Shown piece by piece: positions 12,001 to 18,049 of a stretch of DNA of 64,000 nucleotides; positions within the stretch are counted from its first letter, which is position 1; the number at the start of each line of letters is the position of its first letter. The DNA lies in NCBI GenBank assembly GCA_006247105.1, contig CM016928.1:558001-622000 (forward strand). Reading direction: 5' to 3'. Below the pieces are notes generated by a model that worked only from the letters and a program-made list of their open reading frames with translations, was not told where the DNA came from and searched no databases. This DNA comes from Giardia muris. Its lineage: Eukaryota > Fornicata > Diplomonadida > Hexamitidae. Both the position numbers and the translations under genes were made by a program.

Positions 12001-13907
12001 AACTCGCCCGAAAGGGTTCCGACGTAACGCTCGTAGATCAATTGATGGAAGTAGTCGGCGCGCGTCTCGAAGAAGGGGGCGCAGATCCCGAGGTCTGTGA
12101 TGCTCTTGTTGAAGCGGTGGGAGCGGCGTAGGTAGTCGACACTTGCGAGCATATTAGCATGAATCAGGTCGTTGGTGACGTCCGGAACCAGCGACTCAAG
12201 ACGAGCAATGACCGCCGCATGCGCCGTCTTATCTAGCCGGTCAAGGAACAGATGTCGGAAGAATGGGCTATCAAGACACCAACTATGGAAGATGTTATCG
12301 AGGATCTCCGACGTAGGGCCTGCAACGTCTGAAAGGATCTCAAGGAGCGGGGTGGCCTCAAAGTCCGGAGGAATGTGTGCGGGGGCGTAGCAGCTCAGCT
12401 CGGCACGCATCTCCTTGAACTGGAGTGCTCGTTGCATGTACATTTCCATAAAAAGCCCGAGCTTCGCCTCGGCCTCGATGCGGCGCCGCGTCATGTGCGC
12501 GGCCCAGCGCCGTTGCCACCACATGCGCTCGTCCTCGTCGTCGAAGAGCAGATTCAGGCGTTTGACCGTCTTGATGACCCCAATTGTCCGCGTATGGCAG
12601 GACTCATAGCAGACGGTGTCCTTAAACGGGTCATCTGCCGAGTTATAGTAAATATTTCGAAGGCAATACGGTTGAGTACACCACGGGTCTCCCGAACGCC
12701 GTGGAAGCATCTTGGCGCCCTGGGGGAGCCATTGGACCTGGAACTGGCGCTCCTCCTCGCTATAAGCCAGGACGATAACCGGCTCGAGGAGGAGGACTGG
12801 ACGTCCACCCTGAGTTGTTACATACCGCGAGCGTGCAGCCGCCCCGGAAAGCTCCGTCCCGTCGGGCATCACAAACGTCCGTCGGTGAAGGGTGAGCCAC
12901 TCCTCGGGCGTATGCATCTCATAAGATTCTGCGTCGTCAAAGAACTCCAGTGGGAGGAACCCGTCATTCTCATCGCGTAGGAGGACTCCCTGGAACGCCT
13001 TGATGAAGGCCTCGAGGTCTAGTACCGTAGCCCCAGGCTCCCGGATGAGCGGCGGCCGCTCCCCCCTGAGTAGAAGCTTGTGCGCATAGATGTCTTTGCT
13101 AATCGATTTGAGGACGGCGTTGAACTCGGTCTCGACGTGGTATGCGGGGTTCTCCTTCGAGAAGGTCGAGATCGCCAGGAGGACGGCGTCAACCCGCTGC
13201 TCCGGCCGAAAGTGCTCGAGGCGAGGAAGGCCTAGCTCGGATGCCGTCCTGGGGCGCATGAGCCTCCCGATCTTCTCAGAGGGCGTCGGCGCGCCGGAGA
13301 CCGGCCGGGACAGGTGCATGCTCGGGCTCTGTATCGCAAGGGCCCGTTCCTTGCTAACCTCGTCGAACATTTGACTATCATCGAAGCCACTGAGATAACT
13401 CTGTGAGACATCCTCGATGATCCCTGCATCCACCTCATCTCGATGTAGCGTCGCGGCCGACTTACTTCCTCGCGTTCGTCCGGCGGAATGAGCAGTCGGT
13501 TGGGAGCGACTTGTCAAATAACGTATAGGCGGGCCCGGCTCGTAGCCGCGGAGCTCGACGTCACGCCACCTTGCATCCGTACCACCGACGGTCCCATCCT
13601 GATAAATTTGGGCCAGATCTGACGTCGGATGAAGACGGTCTGTCGTGATCAGGCGTGAGGGAGGAGCGTTCGGGGCCTCCGGGCCGACGCTACCCAGGCC
13701 ACTGAGGAGCATCGGGACTTTGAGTGCGGCGCCCGAGATCTGTCTGGGCCGGACGATGGGCCTTTTCGCCTGGAGCTGGTACTGCCGCGAGACAGCGAGT
13801 TTGTCGTCGGCACGAGCGGCGCGGGCGGCCTGGGCCGCGTGCGCGGTGAGCTGGCGCGCGCCGCTCGCGATGTCGCGGTCCGAGGCACGAGTGTTGGCTT
13901 CGAGCAT
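1..13907 (-). CDS. dynein heavy chain, axonemal type (3' end beyond the window)
   Basis: Minus-strand frame open from an ATG at 13907 to the left edge, about 4,635 residues, C-terminus missing. This is the ATP-driven motor of a flagellar dynein arm. P-loops seen in order: AAA1 GPAGTGKTET (about 6285-6315, residue ~2,530), AAA2 GRTMSGKTT (about 5,240, residue ~2,890), AAA3 GPSGSGKST (about 3,575, residue ~3,445) and AAA4 GMPSSGKRS (about 2,440, residue ~3,820). A stalk-like, Ala/Glu/Lys-rich segment lies around 700-1,700. The last residues contain the motif read as ALEDLLLSVAVECEKPELE, which in this family lies between AAA5 and AAA6. The tail before AAA1 is about 2,530 residues, against roughly 1,800-1,900 in most family members, and includes a Pro/Ser/Gln-rich linker near 11,560-11,700. 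Upstream of the ATG is an A-rich tract. Inner- versus outer-arm class is not decided. Confidence 0.96.
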   Translation of the reverse strand, partial: MLEANTRASDRDIASGARQLTAHAAQAARAARADDKLAVSRQYQLQAKRPIVRPRQISGAALKVPMLLSGLGSVGPEAPNAPPSRLITTDRLHPTSDLAQIYQDGTVGGTDARWRDVELRGYEPGPPIRYLTSRSQPTAHSAGRTRGSKSAATLHRDEVDAGIIEDVSQSYLSGFDDSQMFDEVSKERALAIQSPSMHLSRPVSGAPTPSEKIGRLMRPRTASELGLPRLEHFRPEQRVDAVLLAISTFSKENPAYHVETEFNAVLKSISKDIYAHKLLLRGERPPLIREPGATVLDLEAFIKAFQGVLLRDENDGFLPLEFFDDAESYEMHTPEEWLTLHRRTFVMPDGTELSGAAARSRYVTTQGGRPVLLLEPVIVLAYSEEERQFQVQWLPQGAKMLPRRSGDPWCTQPYCLRNIYYNSADDPFKDTVCYESCHTRTIGVIKTVKRLNLLFDDEDERMWWQRRWAAHMTRRRIEAEAKLGLFMEMYMQRALQFKEMRAELSCYAPAHIPPDFEATPLLEILSDVAGPTSEILDNIFHSWCLDSPFFRHLFLDRLDKTAHAAVIARLESLVPDVTNDLIHANMLASVDYLRRSHRFNKSITDLGICAPFFETRADYFHQLIYERYVGTLSGEFLPGQPVKSIIRYLRRRSRIERRLFCLCVGYSKAYRLLRRECLALHTLNGFLLFNVAGIVPFIAADQVAVIKAGIGGGIQADRDSFRIRLVAQAAPPTSQQEAKRSASNPGAGSPPGTRPPTHRPEPGTDEVQPSQDDEAPAAPPAQTTRRRKRRAEREEADDNPEDMTNVPFYAVPDTMNPRIFELGSLSPGCPLLLDRFVLLSQNHRGRAMAYLRDTLFVDLAAGIVLALNEAGLDVYAPNRLLREYIELERHIYGPEIIVELYGEEYLAAAIEGNAAMPMLEASTAATALAAVPRPTLQQRLPEPLEPLVFGVNSLALTVAQSLGPLSEVTAADIREIDSLRSSIVPIDSRNVSCALSDRIARLRVATQKDEQIGPSRFQNVYGEDTETQSVSSGTSRDSARDTSLSQSKPLVGGLQGSLQQSTLPHDDTILTYEGDSRLEIEPLRSRGRDGYEGNILARGRSRDIADIFAFARLANTMRYDAIMVVVRESIFRYMDMLGLFTSRNRYPLNTVRDHYSGLFRRLLSRTASPDEARAIIKMAGTPIFECVPQTVVTGPLLQLYIDFDAVVRDIVALDKVSSGSVQAFSTFVSTAEGASLTLPISAVCNHVRPPLASIDFERLARRRIHTIDEFAELVKEDSNEAEAPLSRHPQFKVQNNYLENAKQQVKRASYPTVVGLEFSLFPSLDAVEAAVYDNFYHMLRTPAEIPRIEAGIPCFEGDPYYVMKKNLPGPNPVHSPWIAEKRQEIEDYLHDASREPQCVLEVLQSIHRQLFPVDHADYIDPDQYEAFSQRNRGLRQLGYAIKLLPPVDEFYNVVTLESDVNNEEDLVLVEHSTWDYEYVDSEQRRRDAQMAEAQGGSSKSAMNQNAEAEEDDNTEDEDESSEAVEAEGADHGEPLVTLRINSTDLSLRDLRALLLKYTAIREMLRAIPPRIVSGPYEIDCGKAVDALGRRCATLRAQVARVIHFRAIGYANRLIGEWDELRDKMTMDTSTSTEVYAEIRAYVNGIEKTVAAMQRRHQILDRYVAVLEEFAITTADFQKVLSTHEDALVKFALEKSQGQYSKLVDQYKVRYTYLYGSPDRFGDEELAALYWRVRAKPIGVLNSREGAERRLQESFAILARIKDAERADIAEQVNKYKAMTVSFAQRANLSEAPQFADELVGIQNFREKIDAKITVFLKEEAQLGFQPSEFKTYESALEEFQIFEDLWTNVSAFTHNYPMWFNGAFIDMDPKHIMGLVNEWAGNLLRLQKTLMKIGRTARSYTRTKDKDRAACCADSVSITTEIIAKLDEFRAIMPLVEALRNPGLRQHHWKEVSALGKSGVEIQPAASMTLLQLIADGFLEPQTLEKVIMISATATKEFGIERALDKMTADWKNVSLDMKYYGKHEVAQETRSKDGAARVVTYKYYIVKTFDEILLLLDDQFSALQGMRASSAASKFEGRLATMEKKLVYLQDIIDEWTKYQRLWMYLEPIFTSEDIKRQLPEESVLFAESCVFWADQSSDAYRSPSAMALAGRDGVVEKFRANLKSLELVNKHLSSYLENKRRSFARFFFLSDEELLQILAQTRDPEAVQPHVSKCFEGIRRLGFRSNADNAQEIYSMISPEGEEILLENAIIPQGDADIWLGELEKAMKTSLKLLIKRSFSDYVQNVSTFEQLAEIATKALQASMVAPQDQEGKKKRKKGETAKPAEPVEDTPLQQTYAEKIMEPREQWMSRWAAQVIVVLGQVVWTHETTVALKKQEDFYPRALEEYLLKLNYDIDKLVRWIGHIPGSTDEEIPMTRNIRALLVILLTLHVHNRDVTTKIFRSFFGKGTGSVDYSFIWESELKFIYKLIENPRAPTDDSCLYTRQVNAEIPYAYEYLGIGTRLTVTPLTERCYLTLTSAIVSFYGGAPQGPAGTGKTETTKDLAKALAIQCVVFNCSEGLNVASMGRMFKGLAMTGAWSCFDEFNRIDVEVLSVIAQQILTIQRAISARLKRFIFEDAEISLNGNCAVFITMNPGYAGRAELPDNLKALFRPISMTVPDYSLIAEVMLFACGYRDASKLAVKLCMSLKLSSEQLSKQDHYDFGMRALKSILSAASLLKRLYYMEREDKLCLRALNSVNVPKFLQQDVVLFENIVSDLFPECFANKTRNTSRKKSRLTSAREEGQPSASPASLALPTPTPDSVETVDVPITVIDELPAEVPDNLLDGNAYNIGCVDKDIDAEDLLRRFIAAELQRQHLDASQDFIEKTMQLYTTLSVRHGLMNVGRTMSGKTTITDVLAAALGTMRKFLDQYPDFAARFTHEAYPLFYPVLIYRLNAKAITMSELYGNFSEVSNEWSDGIVSSIMRECIKEEPEYRLKWILFDSPVDALWIESMNTVLDDNKKLCLTSGEIITMSANMTIFFEVMDLSQASPATVSRTGMIYCDRLLIPIQSLFLGLIHKHLPTWFLDLEVSITATWPCFKVVENESYMPADGEVALEPEQLLTLNSPADILVAGKSRPNARMRVEGYPDMTMKCVDRLMNLFAWLVAPIVTYMTGAFKPTIYTTPHTVVMTLVKLMASLLACYTAPVGDVLINEADLNDWRKKLPPLSEPGSFIDNILVFALAWSAGAFGDLNTRQHFANIFRHVAYDLPLLFLQSAATGGATLQPPKDESEPETGRRVTYGSGPPFSLANFKIGKQDGDAIAQRAAAIGEGYPHVTPDFMSTDVYLWKMGVPIPYTDDERNADRPDYIGSPYDVFIVTAPARQALKREEAESGAAVTPAVLACELEHSWVHWSESPYYIPTPEVDHSTSFIDTVVPHNNFISSTAILNLLSSSGFPTLLAGPSGSGKSTIVRKLIGLRPDNILLRCCLTANTTSGQLRSVIDPKLEKRRRGIYSFARGKKAIFFVDDAHMPEKEKYGARPPLEVIRQLLEESGWYDIEGGFFKKIINMATIIGCTTSGENIDETLPERLVHHCCTISVPEAADDSFRTIFQTLVRPLFTSVSNPAAGYMEAIVSASISLYRAVCQEFRPTPAHAHYVFSPRDLSRVFQGLMLALKGATPSSPKFSEYYSQELPIVALWAHECTRVFADRLITPQDETRFAELMQTAWQTCPVIGSQPPALSTIIPTALHIPTGYELYFGGAASQAEETPYVQVLMTKPEDLSKVETYYYDHLESYNRSAGAVGKMKLVLFKYAVSHLLRIARILSMDRGHALLIGMPSSGKRSLTRLAAASLSNYYNTMDRVVGPRYVYTRPSSMKIFEPTGKSEFLDSIKGAIRSAGVDASPTLLIVQEALADDYGLECINFLVNLGEIPNLWAADEMNSLYEAILSDLQRERKDGTATEDVSKTYVLEIIADRVMRNMHIVLVTTPESLSLDKLVTSFPSLLGSLSVNWFSPWETDTLRSIARFYLSEHEKSDDIAEILVTVHRDAEKLIEEKYPMLSASPATFLGILNTFQALIEKLSTKLDRGNQRYTNGIARLTETEAAVDTLKAEQTAKQPVLAAAQKEVNAMAKHIELRKAEVGKVKEVVMSEEAIVSKASAEADALAEDCAEELRRAEPLVYRATKALSALKPSDVNEVRSLATPPKLVRFVMDAICIVKGIKISNAPDADNWPVAQKMLRANGFLASLKSYDAERMPEAVAATLQKTYLSSPDFDPVAVQKSSIAAAGLCEWVHAIVAYYTVMKEVNPKREKLALANAEAKRLQDELAIKQKQLKDAEDELAGLEADANKAQQELQRLSAEYELCSNRLVRAEGLIAGLSGEKVRWNAEIDKLQREKEMILPTVLIATAFCSCMGGFDFVDRDSMQQRWGELISRYFPGEALESFKLFEVLAEQAFISRWISNGLPRDAFSLTSACVAMTSRHVPLLVDPQSQARKWAANCLPQDMRTQLETKACVVRIADPSLHKKVEQCLRTGTVLVIEGISNSAFVRSDPKIKAAIIAHNLIFSQAEPRSIEVRFGDSTIEVPSTFALILVSICDIRIPPDSFGDFHYVTFKATKEALEDLLLSVAVECEKPELELQRKSLQAAAAEDAT

Positions 13908-13931
13908 TGTTTTTCCTAGCAACTTTGCGAC

Positions 13932-13938
13932 GTTCACA
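13932..13938 (-). terminator. poly(A)-signal-like TGTGAAC after the RPC5-like gene
   Basis: Reads TGTGAAC on the minus strand, two bases after the RPC5-like stop codon. It matches the WGTRAAY pattern found at the ends of several other genes here and resembles the AGTRAAY signal described for Giardia. Confidence 0.45.
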
Positions 13939-13940
13939 GG

Positions 13941-15311
13941 CTACTCGATGCGGTACTTGGCGTACAGGGCCTCGCACGTCTCGAGGGGCAGCTCCCGGAC
14001 ATCACGGAGGATCTCCGGGATCCCTCCTGCGTCCTGTAACTCCCGAAGGAGAGCTAAGCGTCTTGCGTCATTCATTGCATCTACGATGGCCTGAGCTCGT
14101 TCTACCCACTTCCGCACCTCGACCTCTGCCCAGGCTCCTTGCTGTTCAAGGAAGTCGACGGCCGGTTGTCGTCGAAGCGCCCAATATTCCTCCGAGTTTG
14201 TCGTAGTTCGTTTGATCAAGAACTCTTCGAAAAGGGTGAGGACAACGTCTGGGGGTAACCGAGTCTCACACGTGAACGCGAAACGGGGGATGATTGGGAC
14301 CTCACGCTTCCGGATACCGTGTAAGACGTCAGTGATGATTTGTTGATCTGCGTCATATCCTGTTTGTAGAACTTGAGAAAGGCGTGAGCTCGGCGCTGAA
14401 AGGCCTTCGCTTCCAAGGGCAAGAAGAAGGAGCAAATAGTCCCGATATGGTACCAGGCTCTTCTCAACTACATAGCGGCTCATGACAACGAACCAGCCCT
14501 GGACGAAGTGCGAGACCGTCGTCAGTTCCGAATAGACGTTGATGGCCGTGGCATCGTCGGCTCGTGAGACGTTTCTGAAGACCAGGTCAAAGGTGACGCA
14601 CTTCAACTCGGAGATCACCCACTCGATCCTACGCTTGAGCGCGACTCGGTTCGTTAACTTCGCGGAGAGTTGTTGTCGCTTTGCCAAATGAGTGATTCTT
14701 GACGCAGAAAAATTTTCAAGGTAGTGCTTAGCATCTTGAAAGTCCAGAGGGTCAAGGGAGGCTGGTAGATGTGCCAGGCGCTCATAAATGCCACGGGACG
14801 CCTTAGTCTCCTCGCTGAAATGCGTCAGAGTCACTTCCTGGGAGTGTTGGAATGAAGCAACATCAAGTAATCTATTCTCGTTTGGTCTGTCGGTCCCAGC
14901 CTTCTCTGTGCGCCCATTCTCCTTCTTCTTGTCTAGGTGGTGCGCATGCGTCGAAAGAAGGATCTGAGAGGCAAGTGGGTGCAGGACTAAGGCAAGAGAA
15001 CCATCCACATTTCCGACATAGCCAATGCAATGTGGCTCGTTGATACTGATCGGGACGCCTTCTAGGGTGAGCTTCGATGATTCGACGTCGTCATCGCCCT
15101 CACAGTCGTGCTCCCCGGCGTCTCCCAACAGGAGTGGTAAGTCCAATCGGAGTGCACCATGTGCCGGGTGATATCCAATGGAACTGACCTCGCGGAGGTC
15201 TAGGGCGCGCCAAGCCGGGCGCAGTGGGTTCTGAAGGACGTGTAACGTGTCCCTTTCCGCCTGTGAGATGTACACCGGTAACTCAAGCTCAATAGGATCG
15301 GACGAATCCAT
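13941..15311 (-). CDS. RNA polymerase III subunit RPC5-like (Sin family)
   Basis: 456 residues. The N-terminus reads DPIELELPVYISQ, then a region with LHVLQNPLRPAW. This is the signature of RPC5/POLR3E/Rpc37, where 'DP-V-IPVYLS' precedes 'YLFQYPLRP' and a beta-barrel dimerisation region. RPC5 pairs with RPC4 on RNA polymerase III and helps initiation and termination on tRNA and 5S genes in the nucleus. The rest is helical, with a Trp- and Arg-rich C-terminus. The ATG at 15311 follows GGTAAATGAACTAG, 19 bases after the stop of the preceding same-strand gene, and the dynein ATG lies 33 bases downstream. The call rests on the N-terminal motif only; the C-terminal part is not recognisable by eye. 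Confidence 0.72.
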   Translation of the reverse strand: MDSSDPIELELPVYISQAERDTLHVLQNPLRPAWRALDLREVSSIGYHPAHGALRLDLPLLLGDAGEHDCEGDDDVESSKLTLEGVPISINEPHCIGYVGNVDGSLALVLHPLASQILLSTHAHHLDKKKENGRTEKAGTDRPNENRLLDVASFQHSQEVTLTHFSEETKASRGIYERLAHLPASLDPLDFQDAKHYLENFSASRITHLAKRQQLSAKLTNRVALKRRIEWVISELKCVTFDLVFRNVSRADDATAINVYSELTTVSHFVQGWFVVMSRYVVEKSLVPYRDYLLLLLALGSEGLSAPSSRLSQVLQTGYDADQQIITDVLHGIRKREVPIIPRFAFTCETRLPPDVVLTLFEEFLIKRTTTNSEEYWALRRQPAVDFLEQQGAWAEVEVRKWVERAQAIVDAMNDARRLALLRELQDAGGIPEILRDVRELPLETCEALYAKYRIE

Positions 15312-15330
15312 CTAGTTCATTTACCTTGCC

Positions 15331-15990
15331 TCAGATAAACGAGATTGGCTCCGCCTTCTCGTAATGTAGATCTGAATTGATTGAGCATAAGCTCTTCAGG
15401 AGCTCCCTAAACCCTGGGGCGGCCTCGGTCACAATGGCGATCGTGAAGCGGGTTAGGCCATCGTCTCCCTCCTCACTGACGACGCTATCCAACCGGATCT
15501 GCGGTTCGTCATGCAACGCTCGAGGAATTCGGCAGCGCCGGACAGCACTGCTCGCGGTCCCGTATACGAAGAGGTCGAATTGAGCCTCGTTCTTGTTGGT
15601 GTACTTCGTACGCATCGCCCATCCCTTATGTAGAAGAAAGCTCATGTTCTCCGGGGTCAAACGTTCATACCGACTTTGTGTATCTCTAGAATGTGTCTTC
15701 AGTCGGATTTGAAGTCGTTCATCCCCACTCACACGGTCCGGATGGAAGTGCTCGACACTCCCAACCACACGCCCAACCCATTCCTCAACCTCGTGAAAGG
15801 TCGTTCCCGAACTAACGACAAGCTTGTCCGTATAAACCGTCGTCCTCTTCCCCGTCTTTAACGAGAGAAAGAACGTGATCTTCGCCGGGAGCGGCCGGGC
15901 GTGGGCATATTTGATCTGGAAGACCTCGGCCCCTAAGCTCGCCCCCGATATTCCATCTGTAGAGCTTGTTAGCCCAAACTCGCCGTTCAT
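15331..15990 (-). CDS. hypothetical protein, 219 residues
   Basis: Not recognised. The frame is open upstream to the PKA stop codon, but only a TTG is available there (16035). The first ATG is at 15990 and directly follows an A/T-rich stretch (CTAAAAAAGTACGTGAGA), so I place the start there, giving MNGEFGLTSSTDG. The protein is mixed alpha/beta with a central FLLHKGWAMRTKYTNKNEAQF segment (shown as two halves: FLLHKGWAMRTKY and TNKNEAQF) and no membrane span. The second half is vaguely like Med18-family domains, which I do not rely on. It lies between the PKA-like kinase and the RPC5-like gene on the same strand. Confidence 0.6.
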   Translation of the reverse strand: MNGEFGLTSSTDGISGASLGAEVFQIKYAHARPLPAKITFFLSLKTGKRTTVYTDKLVVSSGTTFHEVEEWVGRVVGSVEHFHPDRVSGDERLQIRLKTHSRDTQSRYERLTPENMSFLLHKGWAMRTKYTNKNEAQFDLFVYGTASSAVRRCRIPRALHDEPQIRLDSVVSEEGDDGLTRFTIAIVTEAAPGFRELLKSLCSINSDLHYEKAEPISFI

Positions 15991-16038
15991 TCTCACGTAC
16001 TTTTTTAGCCCAAAAAAGTACCTCGGATTGTTCAACGC

Positions 16039-17142
16039 CTACTTGGTAAAGGGGTAGTCTTTGAAGAAAGCATCGACATCCTCTTGAGTATGTGGTACCT
16101 CGGCGAAGCCGAGGTCGGGAGGTGGAGCAGGGCCATCGAAATCGAAGTCCTCGGGCTCGAAGTCACCATTCTCGTCGAGATAATCCTTGTAATAAGCAGT
16201 ATCAGTAGGGTCTTTGATCTTGGGGGTGATTGGGGTACGTACTTCTTGTCTAGCAAACCATTTCCAATCAATGTTCGAGAAGAATGGGTGCTTCATGACG
16301 TCTTCAGTCCCCGTGGTAAGAGAAGACCCAAGACGTTTGGCCTTATCCGGGTCCAATAAGCGCTTGACCAGGTCTGCGGCGACGGTGGGGAAGTTGGGAG
16401 GGAACTCAAGCCTACCTTGAAGGATTTCTCTATAGAGAAGCTCCGGAGTCTCATTGTAGAAGGGTGGTCTTCCTACTATCATTTCGTAAAGGAGAATCCC
16501 AAAGGCCCACCAATCCGCAGACATATCGTGGCCAGTGGAACGAATGGTCTCTGGAGGCAAGTACTCAGGAGTCCCAACGATACTGAAACATAGGCGAGCC
16601 ATTTCCTCGCCATCATCGGAGGGGTCGACGATGCGCTTCGCAAAGCCCAAATCAACGATCTTGACATGCCCCTTCCGATCTAACAAGATATTCTCCAGTT
16701 TGAGGTCGCGGTACACGATCCCTTGTTTATGCATGTGTCCTATTGCCATTAGCACCTCGGCGGCGTAGAACTTCGCGACCTCTGGCGGGAACTTGTTACG
16801 ACGACGCAGATGGTAGAAGAGTTCCCCACCCTGAATGAAGTCGAGGACTATGTGGATGTTACGGTCGTCCTGGAGGAGGGCGTGCTGCTTCACGATGAAG
16901 GGGCTATCGAGAGACGCCAGAAGCATGCACTCGTCCCGTACGTGGGTCACCTGCTGCAAGGCAATGAGCTTCCGTTTGGAGATCGACTTCACGGCGTAGT
17001 ACTCGCCCGTGGCGATGTGCCGCCGCAGCGAGACGCGCCCGAACGAGCCCGAGCTGACGTTACGGATGTGCTCGAGTGTGGAAAGGGTGATCTCATCAGC
17101 TGCATCTGCTGGCATCTTTTTTGAGCCTTCTGGCCTTCCCAT
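16039..17142 (-). CDS. cAMP-dependent protein kinase catalytic subunit-like (AGC kinase)
   Basis: 367 residues and a full AGC kinase. It phosphorylates Ser/Thr targets; in Giardia PKA is associated with basal bodies and flagella. Visible elements: a glycine loop SSGSFGRV (first Gly replaced by Ser), YYAVKSISK with the ATP-binding Lys, VYRDLKLENIL catalytic loop, DLG in place of DFG (VDLGFAKR), activation loop FSIVGTPEYLPPE with Ser where human PKA has Thr197, and DWWAFGILLYEM. A C-terminal tail ends in an FFKDYPF hydrophobic motif. The ATG at 17142 opens the frame. A second ATG at 17115 follows GGCTCAAAAAAG and fits the local A-rich start context better, so nine residues may be untranslated. 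PKG or another AGC member is possible, but the tail and substrate lobe look PKA-like. Confidence 0.88.
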   Translation of the reverse strand: MGRPEGSKKMPADAADEITLSTLEHIRNVSSGSFGRVSLRRHIATGEYYAVKSISKRKLIALQQVTHVRDECMLLASLDSPFIVKQHALLQDDRNIHIVLDFIQGGELFYHLRRRNKFPPEVAKFYAAEVLMAIGHMHKQGIVYRDLKLENILLDRKGHVKIVDLGFAKRIVDPSDDGEEMARLCFSIVGTPEYLPPETIRSTGHDMSADWWAFGILLYEMIVGRPPFYNETPELLYREILQGRLEFPPNFPTVAADLVKRLLDPDKAKRLGSSLTTGTEDVMKHPFFSNIDWKWFARQEVRTPITPKIKDPTDTAYYKDYLDENGDFEPEDFDFDGPAPPPDLGFAEVPHTQEDVDAFFKDYPFTK

Positions 17143-17385
17143 CTTCAGACCGGCCTTAGCTCCTTCTCATAGGGATGTGTGTTAAGATGAAGAGCCCTTT
17201 CACTCATCTCGCTCAAGAAACTAAGGGTCCAAGTCCGACGACCCGATATGACTGAAATGGAGTGAATCCGAGTTAGAGGCCACCAATAGATGATAGGCCC
17301 CTACCAAGGCTCACATGCCCGCCGACTTGATGGGTAGTACCATCCCACTCAGGCTTCACAGCTCAATTGGCATTCTGAAAAAGAA
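17143..17385. other. divergent intergenic region, PKA-like / APRT
   Basis: 243 bases between two divergent start codons, long for this window. I see no tRNA, no open frame of note and no clear box C/D or H/ACA element. An AGTGAAT (17261-17267, plus strand) looks like the poly(A) signals of other genes but has no coding region before it. Confidence 0.5.
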
Positions 17386-17997
17386 ATGGTGCCAGTACCT
17401 GACGCCTCCAATGCCTCCGAGGTCCAGACCGCCTTCCTCACGGCCCCCCTGGACGACAAGGAGCGCGAGGCGCTGAGAGGCGCCATCGAGGAAGTCCCCG
17501 GCTTCCCGATCGAGACGGTCCTCTTCCGTGACATATCCGGAATGATGATGTCCCACGCCCACCGCGCGACCATCGTCAAGACGATCAAGGAGCACTACGC
17601 GGACAAGCGCCTCACTAAGGTCCTCGGGATCGAGTCTCGTGGCTTCATCTTCGGAATCCTGATTGCCGAGGAGTTGGACGCGGGCTTCGTGATGCTACGC
17701 AAGAAGGGGAAGCTCCCCGGAGACCTCTACGCGTGCACCTACGACCTCGAATATGGAACCAACCAGACAATGGAAATACAGAAGAGGCACCTTGACGCGG
17801 ATGACGTTGTCCTCATTCACGACGATATCCTTGCCACCGGAGGCACCCTCGGGGCCGCTATCGACCTCTGCAGGCAGGCAGGTATCCGCCCCGAGAACAT
17901 CTACGTCAATACCCTGGTTCAACTCGACTCTCTTAATGGAGACCAGAAGTTGAAGGGGCTCGCTGCAGAGCTCTTCACCCTTCTTCACATCTCTTGA
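17386..17997 (+). CDS. APRT: adenine phosphoribosyltransferase
   Basis: 203 residues, against about 180 for typical APRT. It converts adenine and PRPP to AMP and pyrophosphate in the cytosol; Giardia lacks de novo purine synthesis and depends on such salvage. Seen: the N-terminal VPGFPIETVLFRDISGMM region matching 'VPDFPKPGILFRDI', KVLGIESRGFIFG, RKKGKLPGD and the PRPP-binding loop VLIHDDILATGGTL. The ATG at 17386 follows CTGAAAAAGAA, the same A-rich context as the eEF1B beta start. The N-terminus is about 20 residues longer than common APRTs. A poly(A)-like TGTGAAC sits at 18000-18006. Confidence 0.93.
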   Translation: MVPVPDASNASEVQTAFLTAPLDDKEREALRGAIEEVPGFPIETVLFRDISGMMMSHAHRATIVKTIKEHYADKRLTKVLGIESRGFIFGILIAEELDAGFVMLRKKGKLPGDLYACTYDLEYGTNQTMEIQKRHLDADDVVLIHDDILATGGTLGAAIDLCRQAGIRPENIYVNTLVQLDSLNGDQKLKGLAAELFTLLHIS

Positions 17998-17999
17998 CG

Positions 18000-18006
18000 T
18001 GTGAAC
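18000..18006 (+). terminator. poly(A)-signal-like TGTGAAC after APRT
   Basis: Begins two bases after the APRT stop codon and matches WGTRAAY. Confidence 0.45.
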
Positions 18007-18049
18007 AGCCCTTTCTCGCCCAAACCAACCCGTCCTCTTCGAAGAGACA

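Noticed and set aside
16036..16038. TTG start at 16035 for the small gene after PKA
   Set aside because: Diplomonad genes start with ATG, and an ATG with A/T-rich context follows at 15990.
17143..17385. Possible snoRNA or tRNA
   Set aside because: No cloverleaf, no paired C/D boxes and no exact CCTTYNHTHAA processing motif found by eye.
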